DNA of 64,000 nucleotides from Candidatus Rokuibacteriota bacterium (GTDB lineage: Bacteria > Methylomirabilota > Methylomirabilia > Rokubacteriales > CSP1-6), in NCBI GenBank assembly GCA_003220535.1, contig QHSU01000061.1, forward strand, positions 1 to 64,000, read 5' to 3'. Position 1 is the stretch's first letter. Each line of letters starts with the position of its first letter. The notes beneath the pieces were generated by a model that saw nothing but the letters and a program-made list of their open reading frames with translations, made no database searches and had not been told where the DNA came from. Below are positions 16,059 to 24,438 of the stretch, in pieces. Both the position numbers and the translations under genes were made by a program.

Positions 16059-16064
16059 ATTGTA
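16059..16064 (-). promoter_or_regulatory. -10 element, probable leaderless promoter of the dehalogenase
   Basis: TACAAT on the minus strand with 7 bases to ATG 16051. Confidence 0.45.
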
Positions 16065-16140
16065 TCCGACCCGAGATCACCGTTGCGACGCAGGTTTAGC
16101 GAGCGCCGCCGGGAGACGTCGTCGGCGCGCCGAGATGCGA

Positions 16141-16146
16141 CATAAT
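16141..16146 (+). promoter_or_regulatory. -10 element, probable leaderless promoter of the MFS gene
   Basis: CATAAT with 6 bases to ATG 16153. No ribosome-binding site is seen. Confidence 0.45.
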
Positions 16147-16152
16147 TGTCAT

Positions 16153-17355
16153 ATGATCGGATCGAGATTCAGCCCCGAGATCCGGCGCGCGCTCCGGATC
16201 GACATCTCGGCGACGCTCCTGTTCACCGTTTTCGCGGGCCTGACCGGCCCCTTCATCGGCCTGATCTTGCGGCGCGAGCTTGGCGCGACGCCCATGCAGC
16301 TCGCGGTGATGTCCGCAGCGGGCGGTGCCTGCTTGCTGCTCTCGCTCCTGTGGGCGAGGGCGTTCCACGGCCGCCCGCCGCTCCCCTATCTCGTGTGGCC
16401 GGGTTTCGTCGCCCGCGGCGTGTTCCTGCTGGTCCCGTTCGTCAGCTCGGCGTGGTCATTCGTCGGTCTCGTGATCGCCAGGGACTTCTTCGGCGCCGCC
16501 GCCGCACCCGCGCAGGCCTCGGTCATCGAGCGCGTGTACCCGCGCGCTCAGCGCGGTCACGCCCTCGGGATTGTCCGGATGGCCGGCGCGGTTCTTGGCA
16601 TTGGGCTGGCGCTCGCCGCCGGCCAGCTCTTCGAGCGCGTCGGCTACCGCTCGATCTTCGTTGCGGCCGCGCTTCTCGGGATGGCCGCGAGCCTCCGCCA
16701 GCGTCGGCTCGCCGTGCCCGAGCTCGAATCAGCCGGCGAAGCGCCGCCTGCGGGGCTCCGCGAGGCGTGGCTGGCGGTCCGCGACGACCACGCCTTCCGC
16801 CGGCTCCTGGTCGCGTCCTTCCTCTTCGGCGGGGGCTTCTGGCTCATGACGCCGGCGCACCCTCTTCTGCTCGTCGACGTGCTGCACGTGAGCGCCTCGC
16901 AGGTGGGCGTGTTCGCAGCGGTGGCCGCAGTTGCGACGCTCGTCGGCAGTGCCTACTGGGGGTGGCTCGTGGACCGGCGCTCGAGTCTCGAGGCATTGCG
17001 CGTGATGTACCTGGTCGGCGCCGCCGCGCCCGTCATCTACTACGTCGCCTGGAGCCCCTGGGTGCTGGTGGCGAGCTCGGTCACCGATTCGCTCCTGGCG
17101 GTCGGGCTCGAGCTGGTGTGGATGATGGCAGTCATCGATGTTGCGGGCCCCCATCGCACGGCCCAGTACGTCGCGATCGGCGCGACGCTCACCGGGGTCC
17201 GGGGGGTCGTGGGGCCGCTCGTCGGCGGGCTGGTGATCCACGCCTTCGGCGTCCACGGCGTCTATCTCATCGCGTCGATCCTGACACTCTCCGGGGCGTG
17301 GCTCGTCGGCCGTGAGGGGCGGTTCCGCCTCCCCGCGCCTGCGCTCACGCGATGA
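16153..17355 (+). CDS. MFS transporter
   Basis: 400 residues with about 12 transmembrane helices, first at ISATLLFTVFAGLTGPFIGL. The central loop is AWLAVRDDHAFRRLLVASFLF, and the second half has the MFS loop YWGWLVDRRSSLEALRVMY. It resembles the loosely defined MFS_1 carriers whose substrates are unknown. ATG 16153 is preceded by CATAAT at 6 bases with no ribosome site. It diverges from the dehalogenase gene, 101 bases apart. Confidence 0.8.
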   Translation: MIGSRFSPEIRRALRIDISATLLFTVFAGLTGPFIGLILRRELGATPMQLAVMSAAGGACLLLSLLWARAFHGRPPLPYLVWPGFVARGVFLLVPFVSSAWSFVGLVIARDFFGAAAAPAQASVIERVYPRAQRGHALGIVRMAGAVLGIGLALAAGQLFERVGYRSIFVAAALLGMAASLRQRRLAVPELESAGEAPPAGLREAWLAVRDDHAFRRLLVASFLFGGGFWLMTPAHPLLLVDVLHVSASQVGVFAAVAAVATLVGSAYWGWLVDRRSSLEALRVMYLVGAAAPVIYYVAWSPWVLVASSVTDSLLAVGLELVWMMAVIDVAGPHRTAQYVAIGATLTGVRGVVGPLVGGLVIHAFGVHGVYLIASILTLSGAWLVGREGRFRLPAPALTR

Positions 17356-17413
17356 GGGGGACTAGGCCCGGGCTGCCGGATCGCCCTATTTCTGCCCGGC
17401 GCGAGCGCAGGCG

Positions 17414-17419
17414 TATACT
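17414..17419 (+). promoter_or_regulatory. -10 element, probable leaderless promoter of mlaC-like gene
   Basis: TATACT, 5 of 6 consensus bases, followed by 6 bases and ATG 17426. Confidence 0.5.
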
Positions 17420-17425
17420 CCTGAC

Positions 17426-18046
17426 ATGAACAGGATGCTGACGACCGTCGCCATCGCGCTCGCGCTGCTCGCCAGCTCGCCCGCGTGGGCCGGTCCCACG
17501 GACCAGCTGCGCGAGTACACGGACCAGGTGATCAAGGTCCTGGACGACCCGGCCCTGGCACAGCAGGATCGCCGCGCCGCGGTCCGGAAGATCGCGCACG
17601 AGGCGTTCGACGTCGCGGAGACCGCCCAGCGCGTGCTCGCGCGCCACTGGCAGGCCCGCACGCCCGCGGAGCGCGAGGAGTTCACCCAGCTCTTCGCCGA
17701 CCTCCTGGAGCGCACGTACATCGCGCGGATGGACGAGTACGGCGGGGAGCGGATCCGGTACGTCGCCGAGTCGGTGGACGGCAACCTGGCCTCGGTCCGG
17801 GCCCGTATCATGACGAGGAACGGCACGGAAGTGGCGGTCGAGTCGCGGATGAACCGTCGGGGCGAGCGCTGGCTGATCTACGACGTCCTGATCGAGAACG
17901 TGAGCCTCATCGCCAACTACCGCGCGCAGTTCGACCGGATCGTGCGGACGAGTTCCTACGAGGACCTCGTGAAGCGGCTCAAGGAGAAGCGGAACGAGTT
18001 CATCAACAACCCGTCGCCGCCGCGCGCAGGGCGTTCCCCGGGGTAG
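17426..18046 (+). CDS. mlaC: MlaC/Ttg2D-family periplasmic phospholipid-binding protein
   Basis: 206 residues. Signal peptide at 1-22 (VAIALALLASSPAWA). The mature protein matches the MlaC family: AHEAFDVAETAQRVLARHWQ, then TPAEREEFTQLFADLLERTY, MTRNGTEVAVESRMNR, WLIYDVLIENVSLIANYRAQF. MlaC ferries phospholipids between outer-membrane MlaA and inner-membrane MlaFEDB. No mlaD, mlaE or mlaF is adjacent; an MlaA lipoprotein is encoded about 12 kb away at 29862. The transcript is probably leaderless. Confidence 0.88.
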   Translation: MNRMLTTVAIALALLASSPAWAGPTDQLREYTDQVIKVLDDPALAQQDRRAAVRKIAHEAFDVAETAQRVLARHWQARTPAEREEFTQLFADLLERTYIARMDEYGGERIRYVAESVDGNLASVRARIMTRNGTEVAVESRMNRRGERWLIYDVLIENVSLIANYRAQFDRIVRTSSYEDLVKRLKEKRNEFINNPSPPRAGRSPG

Positions 18047-18067
18047 GGCCGCCGTCCGCTCAACCTG

Positions 18068-18095
18068 TTGACCGCCGCCCGTAGTTTGATAGATT
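18068..18095 (+). promoter_or_regulatory. Promoter of the arsR-moaD operon (probably leaderless)
   Basis: TTGACC at 18068-18073, 16-bp spacer, TAGATT at 18090-18095, then 7 bases to GTG 18103. The surrounding TAGTTTGATAGATTTGGAAA resembles AT-rich dyads bound by ArsR-family repressors, so autoregulation over the -10 is likely. Confidence 0.5.
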
Positions 18096-18102
18096 TGGAA
18101 AT

Positions 18103-18402
18103 GTGAAGACCCTCCCACTCGCCCGGCTGCAAGCACGCGAAGACCACGTCGAGGCCTTCAAGGCGCTCGCGCACCTGACGCGCCTCCAGATCTTCTTCTT
18201 CCTGGTGCGGCAGGCCCGCGAGGTGCCGGCCGGCGAGATCCAGGCCGAGCTGGAGATCCCGGGACCGACCCTCTCGCACCACCTCGACCTGCTCCGCCGG
18301 GCCGGGCTCGTCCAGAGCCGCAAGGAGGAGCGCTTCGTCTACTACTCCACCCGCCCCGACATGGTGTCGGAGCTCTGCCGGCTGCTCACCGCGTGCTGCT
18401 GA
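18103..18402 (+). CDS. ArsR-family transcriptional regulator
   Basis: 99 residues, a single winged helix-turn-helix. FKALAHLTRLQIFFFLVRQ is helix 1 to 2, GEIQAELEIPGPTLSHHLDLLRRAGLVQSRKEERFVYYS is the recognition helix and wing. There is no ELCVCDL metal site, so metal sensing by the classical ArsR site is not supported; a C-terminal CC pair (LLTACC) is the only cysteine cluster. First gene of an overlapping four-gene operon; its TGA overlaps the next ATG (TGATG). Probably autoregulated through the AT-rich dyad over its promoter. Confidence 0.88.
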   Translation: MKTLPLARLQAREDHVEAFKALAHLTRLQIFFFLVRQAREVPAGEIQAELEIPGPTLSHHLDLLRRAGLVQSRKEERFVYYSTRPDMVSELCRLLTACC

Positions 18403-18722
18403 TGAACCGCACGGAGACCGGCGCCGCGGCGATTCCGGTGGAGGTCGCCTCCTGGGTCACGAAGTTCGTCGGCGGCGACGGGTCGGGCCGGCGCGTCCTG
18501 GAAGAGCCGTTGACACCCGGCGCGACGGTCCGAAGCGTGCTCGCCGGCGCCTCGGCGAGGTTCCCGGAGCTCCATCGAGCCCTCTGGCACGGCAACGAGC
18601 TCGGCGAGCACATCGAGGTGCTCGTCAACGACGCGGTGCTCGGCATCGAGCACAACCTCGACTCCCCGCTACGCCCTGGAGATCGGATCACCCTCCTCGC
18701 CCAGTTCATGGGCGGAGCTTAG
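18402..18722 (+). CDS. MoaD/ThiS-family beta-grasp protein
   Basis: 106 residues. VEVASWVTKFVGGDGSGRRVLEEPL, TVRSVLAGASARFPEL, HIEVLVNDAVLGIEHNLDSPLRPGDRITLLAQFMGG follow the MoaD/ThiS beta-grasp pattern, including the gly-gly tail. Unlike MoaD it ends GGA, one residue beyond the diglycine that must be free for adenylation and thiocarboxylation, so it may need trimming or may not act as a sulfur carrier. Coupled to both neighbours by overlapping start/stop codons. No moeB/thiF or moaE gene is near. Confidence 0.75.
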   Translation: MNRTETGAAAIPVEVASWVTKFVGGDGSGRRVLEEPLTPGATVRSVLAGASARFPELHRALWHGNELGEHIEVLVNDAVLGIEHNLDSPLRPGDRITLLAQFMGGA

Positions 18723-19006
18723 TGGCGACCTACCAGATCATTGCCTGGAAAGACGTTCCGGCGATGGTCGAGGCGCGTGACGCGACAGAAACCGTCACTC
18801 GCCCGCTGAGCGACCGCTTCCAGCAGCTCATCGACTCGGTCGCGATGCAGCTCGGACTTCAGGACGAGGACGCGTATCTCGGCCTCTGGGCCCGCGGCGA
18901 GGCGCAGGAGCGGCCCGGGAGCGCCGCCGATGTCGCCGACGCGATCGTCGCCGAGTTCGAGGCCCGGTTCCCGGAGATCATCGCACACGCGTTCCGTCGC
19001 CCGTGA
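18722..19006 (+). CDS. Small PF13769-like protein (virulence factor family)
   Basis: 94 residues from GTG 18722, which overlaps the preceding TAG. AWKDVPAMVEARDATETVTRPLSDRFQQLIDSVAM and the acidic C-terminal half resemble the small PF13769 family annotated as virulence factor, known mainly by co-occurrence. It has no signal peptide and no catalytic motif that I can recognise. Its last codons overlap the GTG of the MFS gene. Confidence 0.6.
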   Translation: MATYQIIAWKDVPAMVEARDATETVTRPLSDRFQQLIDSVAMQLGLQDEDAYLGLWARGEAQERPGSAADVADAIVAEFEARFPEIIAHAFRRP

Positions 19007-20241
19007 GGCTCGACGGCTGGCTGCTCGCCGTCTGCGCCGCGCGGACCTGCATGACGTCCGTGTTCATGACCTACGCGGCGGTGCTCCCGGTTCTTCGGAC
19101 CGAGTGGGGGATGTCGGGGACGGCCGCCGGCTCGGTCTCGACCGGATTTCAGGCGGGCTATGCCGTCTCGCTGGTGGTCTTCTCGGCGCTGGCCGATCGC
19201 GTCGGGGCGCGTCGGGTGTTTCTCTACTCGGCGTGGCTCAGCGCCGTCTCGGCGCTCGCGTTCGGCTTCTGGGCGCGCTCCTACACGACCGGGCTCGTGC
19301 TCTACACCCTGGTGGCCCTCTCCCAGGGGGGCACCTACACGACAGCGATCATGCTCATCGCCGACCGCTACCCGCGCGAGCGGCGCGGGGCCGCCGTCGG
19401 GTGGCTGATCGCCAGCTCGTCGGCGGGATACGCCCTGTCGCTATTGCTGTCCGGCCCATCGCTCGCGTGGGGCGGCTACGAGACGGCGTTCGTCGTGAGC
19501 GCATGCGGCCCGGTCGTGGGTGTCGTCGTCGTGTGGCTCGTGCTGCGCGGCACTCCGAACGTCGTGCACCCGCCAGGCACCGGCGTGCGCTTCGGCACGG
19601 CCGTCTTGAAGAACCGTCCGGCCATGCGGCTGATCCTTGGCTACACGTTCCACTCCTGGGAGCTCCTCGGCATGTGGGCGTGGACACCCGCGTTCGTGGC
19701 CGCGTCCTTCGCGGTATCAGGGGCCGGATCGGTCCGCGCCGTCGAGCTCGCGTCCTATGTCTCGGCCTCCTTCCACCTCATGGGGCTCGCGGCCTCCTCC
19801 TCGATGGGGCGCCTCTCCGACGGGCTCGGGCGCCGCGTCGTCCTCCTGGGTCTGGCCGCCACCAGCGCCGCGTGCTCGCTCGCCTTCGGGTGGTTGATCG
19901 CCGCGCCGATCGCCGTCGTCGTCGTCGTCGGGGCGCTCTACGGCTTCAGCGCCCTCGGTGACTCGCCCGTGCTCTCGACCGCGCTCACCGAGGCGGTGAG
20001 CGCTCCCTACCTGGGCGCAGCGCTGGCGCTCCGGTCGTTCCTCGGCTTCGGCGCCGGCGCCGTCGCGCCCATCGTGTTCGGCCGGATCCTGGATCTGACC
20101 AACGTTCCCGGCCCGTCGCCGACGACATGGGGATGGGCGTTTGTGACGCTGGGCCTCGGCGGCCTCGCGGCGGCCTACTGCGCCCGGGGGCTGGCACCGG
20201 ACCGGGTCAAGGCCTTGCGCGCGACGCCCTCCGTGCGGTAG
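19003..20241 (+). CDS. MFS transporter
   Basis: 412 residues, about 12 helices. The loop between helices 2 and 3 is FSALADRVGARRVFLYS, the canonical MFS A motif (D-R-x-G-x-R), and the second half has SSSMGRLSDGLGRRVVLLG, its repeat. GTG 19003 overlaps the preceding stop (GTGA). As the last gene of the ArsR-controlled operon it may export or import the compound sensed by the regulator. Confidence 0.82.
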   Translation: MRLDGWLLAVCAARTCMTSVFMTYAAVLPVLRTEWGMSGTAAGSVSTGFQAGYAVSLVVFSALADRVGARRVFLYSAWLSAVSALAFGFWARSYTTGLVLYTLVALSQGGTYTTAIMLIADRYPRERRGAAVGWLIASSSAGYALSLLLSGPSLAWGGYETAFVVSACGPVVGVVVVWLVLRGTPNVVHPPGTGVRFGTAVLKNRPAMRLILGYTFHSWELLGMWAWTPAFVAASFAVSGAGSVRAVELASYVSASFHLMGLAASSSMGRLSDGLGRRVVLLGLAATSAACSLAFGWLIAAPIAVVVVVGALYGFSALGDSPVLSTALTEAVSAPYLGAALALRSFLGFGAGAVAPIVFGRILDLTNVPGPSPTTWGWAFVTLGLGGLAAAYCARGLAPDRVKALRATPSVR

Positions 20242-20277
20242 CAGCCTCCCTCCGGGTCGCTCCGCCGCGGCCGCGAG

Positions 20278-20294
20278 TGGCACGAGGCCAGCTC
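20278..20294 (+). promoter_or_regulatory. Possible sigma-54-type promoter ahead of the Met-rich/selenoprotein locus
   Basis: TGGCACGAGGCCAGCTC: GG 20279-20280, 10 bases, GC 20291-20292. The -24 half TGGCACG is perfect, the -12 half (CAGCT) weak. A TTGACA at 20302-20307 also occurs but has no matching -10. Confidence 0.3.
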
Positions 20295-20383
20295 CGAAGA
20301 TTTGACACGGTTGTGACGAGCCGCCCGCCGGTTGGAGCCACACTGCCGACAGCAGACGCAAAATCTCTTGGAGGAGGACGAGC

Positions 20384-20671
20384 ATGCTGGAGCGGACAGG
20401 GTGGCTGGGGCGTGCAGTCGTCATCGCGGTGGTCGGGTCCTCGTTCGCGCTCGCCGGGGTCGTCGGCGAGTGCATCGCACAGAGCGAGGGCATGAAGAAG
20501 GACGACACGATGATGAAGACCGACCCGATGATGAAGAGAGACGACAAGAAGAAAACCGACGGCATGAAGATGGACGACATGAACAAGGACGACATGAAGA
20601 AGAGCGGAGGGGCCATGAAGAAGGACGATAAGATGATGCAGGACGACAGGGCGATGGAGAAGAAGCCGTAA
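20384..20671 (+). CDS. Secreted Met/Lys/Asp-rich repeat protein (pentapeptide MXKDX type)
   Basis: 95 residues behind a GGAGGAGG ribosome site. Residues 1-33 are a signal peptide (RAVVIAVVGSSFALAGVVGE). The remaining ~62 residues are low-complexity repeats of M-K/M-x-D-D type, with 13 methionines, many lysines and aspartates and no aromatic residue. Such proteins are named MXKDX repeat proteins. Met-rich periplasmic peptides can bind copper or act as sacrificial methionine baits against hypochlorite (MrpX of Azospira, repaired by its MsrP). The MsrP/MsrQ genes 3 kb downstream favour the second role here. Confidence 0.8.
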   Translation: MLERTGWLGRAVVIAVVGSSFALAGVVGECIAQSEGMKKDDTMMKTDPMMKRDDKKKTDGMKMDDMNKDDMKKSGGAMKKDDKMMQDDRAMEKKP

Positions 20672-20673
20672 CC

Positions 20674-21198
20674 ATGCCGCGGAGCTTGTCGCTTTTCCTG
20701 CTGGCGTGCCTGGCGGTGGGACTCACGGTCGGTCCCGCCACCGGCCAGGCCCTGCGACTGGGCGCGCCGGCGCCGGAGGTGGCGGGGAAACGCTGGATCA
20801 ACAGCGATCCCCTGACCACGCAGGGCATGCGCGGTCGCGTCGTGCTGGTCGAGTTCTGGACGTACGGCTGAATCAACTGCCGCAACGTGATCCCGCAGGT
20901 GCGGGGCTGGTACGAACGGTACGAGAAGGACGGCCTCACGATCGTCGGCGTCCACAGCCCGGAGTTCTTCTGGGAGAAGCCGTACGAGAAGGTCGTGGAC
21001 GCCACCAGGAAGCTCGGAGTCCGCTATCCGGTCGTGCAGGACAACGACTTCACGATCTGGAAGCGGTGGGGTGTTCGAGCCTGGCCGACGGCGCTCCTGG
21101 TCGACCGGAGGGGGATCGTGCGCTATCGGCACGTCGGGGAAGGTGACTACGACGAGACCGAGGCGATGATCCGGCGTCTCCTGGCCGAGCGGGAGTAA
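20674..21198 (+). CDS. Thioredoxin-like (redoxin) protein with in-frame UGA: probable selenoprotein
   Basis: 174 codons with one in-frame TGA at 20869-20871 (residue 66). Before it: signal peptide (LFLLACLAVGLTVGPATG), the redoxin start LGAPAPEVAGKRWINSD and VVLVEFWTYG; after it, in the same frame, INCRNVIPQVRGWYERY, LTIVGVHSPEFFWEKPYE and the cis-Pro end VRAWPTALLVDRRGIV. Homologues read FWTYxCINC, so UGA replaces the attacking cysteine, giving UxxC. A SECIS-like hairpin lies 20-35 bases downstream. Both halves keep coding character, so I annotate one recoded gene for a periplasmic thiol/selenol oxidoreductase. If UGA is a stop, this is a pseudogene instead. Two bases separate it from the MXKDX gene and 8 from the sensor kinase. 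Confidence 0.75.
20886..20914 (+). promoter_or_regulatory. SECIS-like hairpin directing UGA recoding
   Basis: UCCCGC (20891-20896) pairs with GCGGGG (20901-20906) around an AGGU loop (20897-20900); CGU (20886-20888) pairs with ACG (20912-20914) below an internal loop. The loop guanines lie about 27 bases after the UGA, within the usual bacterial range, and AGGU is the start of the loop in E. coli fdhF. Confidence 0.6.
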
Positions 21199-21206
21199 CG
21201 GCCGGG

Positions 21207-22730
21207 GTGTGGTCGCCGTCCGCGCGGTTCTCGACGCTCGCCCTCGTCGCGATCGTGGCGCCCGCCACCATCGTCGCGGTCCTCGGCTGGGTCTCGATCC
21301 GTCAGTGGGAGGCCTCGTCCGAGCTCCTGTACCGTGAGCAGGCGCGCGATATGGCGACGATGGCCGCGGAAAAGGTCGAGATGATGCTGCGCCACGCGGA
21401 GGACGCCGTCCTGGACCGGCTGCAGGGCGCGCTCGACGCCGACACGCCGCCGGCGCGCGCGGTCGACGACCTGCTCGCCCACGCGCCGCTGGTCGGCCGA
21501 CTCTATCTGATCGGCCAGCGCGGCGAGCTGCTGTACCCGAGGGCGTGGAAGGACGGCGACGCGGCGATCTTCGGGCCGCTCGTGGCGGAGGCGGCCAAGG
21601 GCAAGTTCGAGCGGAGCGGCAAGCGCGAGGTGGTCGCGGGCAACCAGGTCTGCCTCGCGATGCTCGTGCGGCGAGGCGGAGAGCCGGTGGTCGCAGCCTT
21701 CATCCGCGATCCCGACACCCTGCGCCGCGAGATCTTCGAGACCACGCTCGGCGCGCTCGAGTCGTCCATCATCATCGCCGTGCTCGACCATGCGGGACGC
21801 ACGGTCTACAGTCGCGCGCCGATCGGCGATGCCCAGCACGTGCTCTCGGTGCGGTTTCGCGAGACGCTCCCCGACTGGCGCTTGGCGGTCTATCAGGCGT
21901 CGGGCGCGGCGCCCCGTCAGGCGGTCCGTCGTCAGGTCATGCTTTTCACCGGCGCCTTCGGGGTGCTCGTGGCCGTCATCGTCGCGGGGATCGCGACGAC
22001 CTGGAGGCTCATGCGCCGGGAGACGGAAATGACCCGGCTCAAGTCGGATTTCGTCGCCAACGTGTCGCACGACCTGAAGACCCCGCTGTCTGTGATCCGG
22101 ATGTTCGGGGAGACCCTCGAGATGGGCCGCGTGACCGACGAAGGCAAGCGACGGGAGTACTACCGGGTCATCACCCGGGAGAGCGAGCGGCTGTCGCGGC
22201 TGATCGACAACGTGCTGGATTTCTCACGGATCGAGGGCGGGCGCCAGACGTACGAGATGACACCGACCGCGGTCGAGCCGCTGATCCGCGGCACGCTCGA
22301 GGCGTTCACCTACCCGCTCGCCCAGCAGGGGTTCAAGGTCGACGTGGACGTGGCGTCGGACCTCCCGGACGTCGTGATGGACGCCGACGCCGTCGGCCAG
22401 GCGCTCGCCAATCTGATCGACAACGCGATCAAGTACTCGGGCGACGAGCGGGCGCTGGCCGTGGACGCCCGAGTCGTCGAGGGCCGTCTCGTCATCGCGG
22501 TGATCGATCGCGGCCTCGGGATCGCGACGACCGAGCACGCGAAGATCTTCGAGAAGTTCTACCGCGTCGGGCGGAGCGACACGCAGGGACGCCGCGGCAG
22601 CGGGGTCGGCTTGGCACTGGTCCGCCACATCGTCGAGGCGCACCGCGGTGACGTCACCGTGGAGAGCGCGCCGGGGGAAGGCAGCCGCTTCACGCTCCGG
22701 CTCCCGCTGGCACGGGAGCGCGATGGCTAA
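21207..22730 (+). CDS. Two-component sensor histidine kinase
   Basis: 507 residues from GTG 21207. A transmembrane helix at about 8-28 and a second at about 250-270 (FTGAFGVLVAVIVAGIATTW) frame a ~220-residue periplasmic sensor domain without a recognisable family. After a short linker comes HisKA with H288 (NVSHDLKTPLSVIRMFGE) and HATPase_c with N box NLIDNAIKYS, G1 VIDRGLGIA and G2 GRRGSGVGLALVRHIVEAH. It probably senses envelope redox or chlorine stress, given the genes around it. Its end overlaps the response-regulator start by 8 bases. Confidence 0.9.
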   Translation: MWSPSARFSTLALVAIVAPATIVAVLGWVSIRQWEASSELLYREQARDMATMAAEKVEMMLRHAEDAVLDRLQGALDADTPPARAVDDLLAHAPLVGRLYLIGQRGELLYPRAWKDGDAAIFGPLVAEAAKGKFERSGKREVVAGNQVCLAMLVRRGGEPVVAAFIRDPDTLRREIFETTLGALESSIIIAVLDHAGRTVYSRAPIGDAQHVLSVRFRETLPDWRLAVYQASGAAPRQAVRRQVMLFTGAFGVLVAVIVAGIATTWRLMRRETEMTRLKSDFVANVSHDLKTPLSVIRMFGETLEMGRVTDEGKRREYYRVITRESERLSRLIDNVLDFSRIEGGRQTYEMTPTAVEPLIRGTLEAFTYPLAQQGFKVDVDVASDLPDVVMDADAVGQALANLIDNAIKYSGDERALAVDARVVEGRLVIAVIDRGLGIATTEHAKIFEKFYRVGRSDTQGRRGSGVGLALVRHIVEAHRGDVTVESAPGEGSRFTLRLPLARERDG

Positions 22731-23403
22731 GATCCTGATCGTCGACGATGAGCCCGAGATCGTGCGCGGGCTGGAGGACAATCTCCACTTCGAGGGCTAT
22801 CAGACCGCGTCGGCCACCAACGGCGAGGACGCGCTCGCGCTGGCCCTCGGCGGCGCGCCCGACCTCATTCTGCTCGATATCATGATGCCGCGGATGAGCG
22901 GGTGGGACGTGTGCCGCGCGCTGCGCGAGAAGGGCGTCGACGTGCCCGTCATCATGCTCACCGCGCGAGGGGAGGAAGTCGACCGGGTCCGCGGGCTCGA
23001 GCTGGGGGCGGACGACTACGTGACCAAGCCCTTCTCCCTGCGGGAGCTGCTCGCCCGAGTCCGGGCGGTGCTACGCCGGCCCGGCGCGCGGGACCGGTTC
23101 GAGGAGTTCACGTTCGGCAACGTTCGGGTTCGGCCGCGTGTCCGGCAGGTGTTCAGAGCGGGCGAGGAAGTCCGCCTCACGCGCAAGGAGTTCGATCTGC
23201 TCGTCTTCCTGGTGGCGCACCGGGGCGAGGTGATGACGCGCGAGCGGCTCCTGGACGAGGTGTGGGGCTACGAACGGTTTCCCACCACGCGGACGGTCGA
23301 CACCCACATCCTCCGGCTCCGGCGGAAGTTCGAGGCCGACGCCGACCGGCCGGTGTGGATCCTCACCCTCCACGGCCACGGCTACAAGTTCGCGGCGGAG
23401 TGA
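22723..23403 (+). CDS. OmpR-family response regulator
   Basis: 226 residues. Receiver domain with acidic pocket D8/D9, phosphorylation site D52 (LILLDIMMP), T and K104 (YVTKPFS), then a winged-helix Trans_reg_C domain ([36 protein letters not shown]...[12 protein letters not shown]). Cognate partner of the overlapping kinase. The likely target is this cluster, including msrP 34 bases downstream, comparable to HprSR control of msrPQ in E. coli. Confidence 0.92.
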   Translation: MAKILIVDDEPEIVRGLEDNLHFEGYQTASATNGEDALALALGGAPDLILLDIMMPRMSGWDVCRALREKGVDVPVIMLTARGEEVDRVRGLELGADDYVTKPFSLRELLARVRAVLRRPGARDRFEEFTFGNVRVRPRVRQVFRAGEEVRLTRKEFDLLVFLVAHRGEVMTRERLLDEVWGYERFPTTRTVDTHILRLRRKFEADADRPVWILTLHGHGYKFAAE

Positions 23404-23437
23404 GATCCTGCTGGGCGATCACAATGAAGGAGACGCC

Positions 23438-24394
23438 ATGCTGATTCGACGGACCCCGCAGTTCACCGCGAGCGAGATCACCGATCCGAAGCTCTACCTG
23501 AGCCGACGCGAGCTGATTCTAGGAACCGCCGCGGCCGTGCTCGCCCTCGAGCCCGGCCCGGCCGGGGCCGCGACCCCGCAGGGCCAGCCCCTCGCCGCGA
23601 CCCGCAATGCCGCGTTCAGCCTGAGCGAGCCGCCCACCAAGAGCGAGCACGCGACGACCTACAACAACTTCTACGAGTTCGGCGTCAACAAGGACGACCC
23701 CTCGCGCCTCGGCCACACGTTGCGCCCGCGCCCGTGGACGGTCCAGGTCGACGGCCTCGTGCACAAGCCAAAGACCTTCGATATCGACGAGCTGATCCGG
23801 CTGTTCCCGCTGGAAGAGCGCGTGTACTCGCTACGCTGCGTGGAGGCGTGGTCGATGGTCATCCCGTGGATCGGATTTCCGCTGGCGTCGCTCCTCAAGC
23901 GGGTCGAGCCGACCGGTCAAGCGAAATTCGTCGAGTTCACGACCCTGCTCGACCCCAATCAGTTCCCGGCCCAGAAGCCGGGATTCTTCGGCTACTCGTC
24001 ACTCGACTGGCCGTACGTGGAGGGGCTCCGACTGGACGAAGCGATGCACCCGCTGGCGCTCCTCACGGTCGGGATGTACGGGCAGGTGCTGCCGAATCAG
24101 AACGGCGCGCCCGTGCGCGTCGTGGTGCCATGGAAGTACGGCTTCAAGAGCGCCAAGTCGATCGTCCGCATCCGCCCGGTGAGCGAGCAACCCAAGACCG
24201 CCTGGGAGAAGGCGGCGCCTCAGGAGTACGGCTTCTACTCGAACGTCAATCCCGCGGTCAGTCATCCGCGCTGGGGACAGGACACCGAGCGCCGGATCGG
24301 CGAGTTCCGTCGGCGGCCGACCCTCCCATTCAACGGCTACGCCAACCAGGTCGCCTCTCTCTACACCGGCATGGATCTGAAGAAGTACTACTAG
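23438..24394 (+). CDS. msrP: Protein-methionine-sulfoxide reductase catalytic subunit MsrP
   Basis: 318 residues, typical YedY/MsrP. The twin-arginine signal S22-R23-R24-E-L-I precedes a hydrophobic stretch, so it is exported folded by Tat with its molybdenum cofactor. The Mo-ligating cysteine is in [33 protein letters not shown] and [16 protein letters not shown] are further cofactor-binding signatures. It reduces methionine sulfoxide residues of periplasmic proteins with electrons from MsrQ. ATG 23438 follows GAAGGAGA. MsrQ follows after an unusual 262-base gap containing a long inverted repeat. Confidence 0.95.
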   Translation: MLIRRTPQFTASEITDPKLYLSRRELILGTAAAVLALEPGPAGAATPQGQPLAATRNAAFSLSEPPTKSEHATTYNNFYEFGVNKDDPSRLGHTLRPRPWTVQVDGLVHKPKTFDIDELIRLFPLEERVYSLRCVEAWSMVIPWIGFPLASLLKRVEPTGQAKFVEFTTLLDPNQFPAQKPGFFGYSSLDWPYVEGLRLDEAMHPLALLTVGMYGQVLPNQNGAPVRVVVPWKYGFKSAKSIVRIRPVSEQPKTAWEKAAPQEYGFYSNVNPAVSHPRWGQDTERRIGEFRRRPTLPFNGYANQVASLYTGMDLKKYY

Positions 24395-24438
24395 TGCCCT
24401 CTTTCGAAATCGCGTCCAAACCCTGTCACACGCGGCGG

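Noticed and set aside
20674..20871. Treating the redoxin as two separate short genes split by TGA
   Set aside because: Both parts are in one frame and make one complete thioredoxin fold with UGA exactly at the catalytic cysteine; the second part has no ribosome site.
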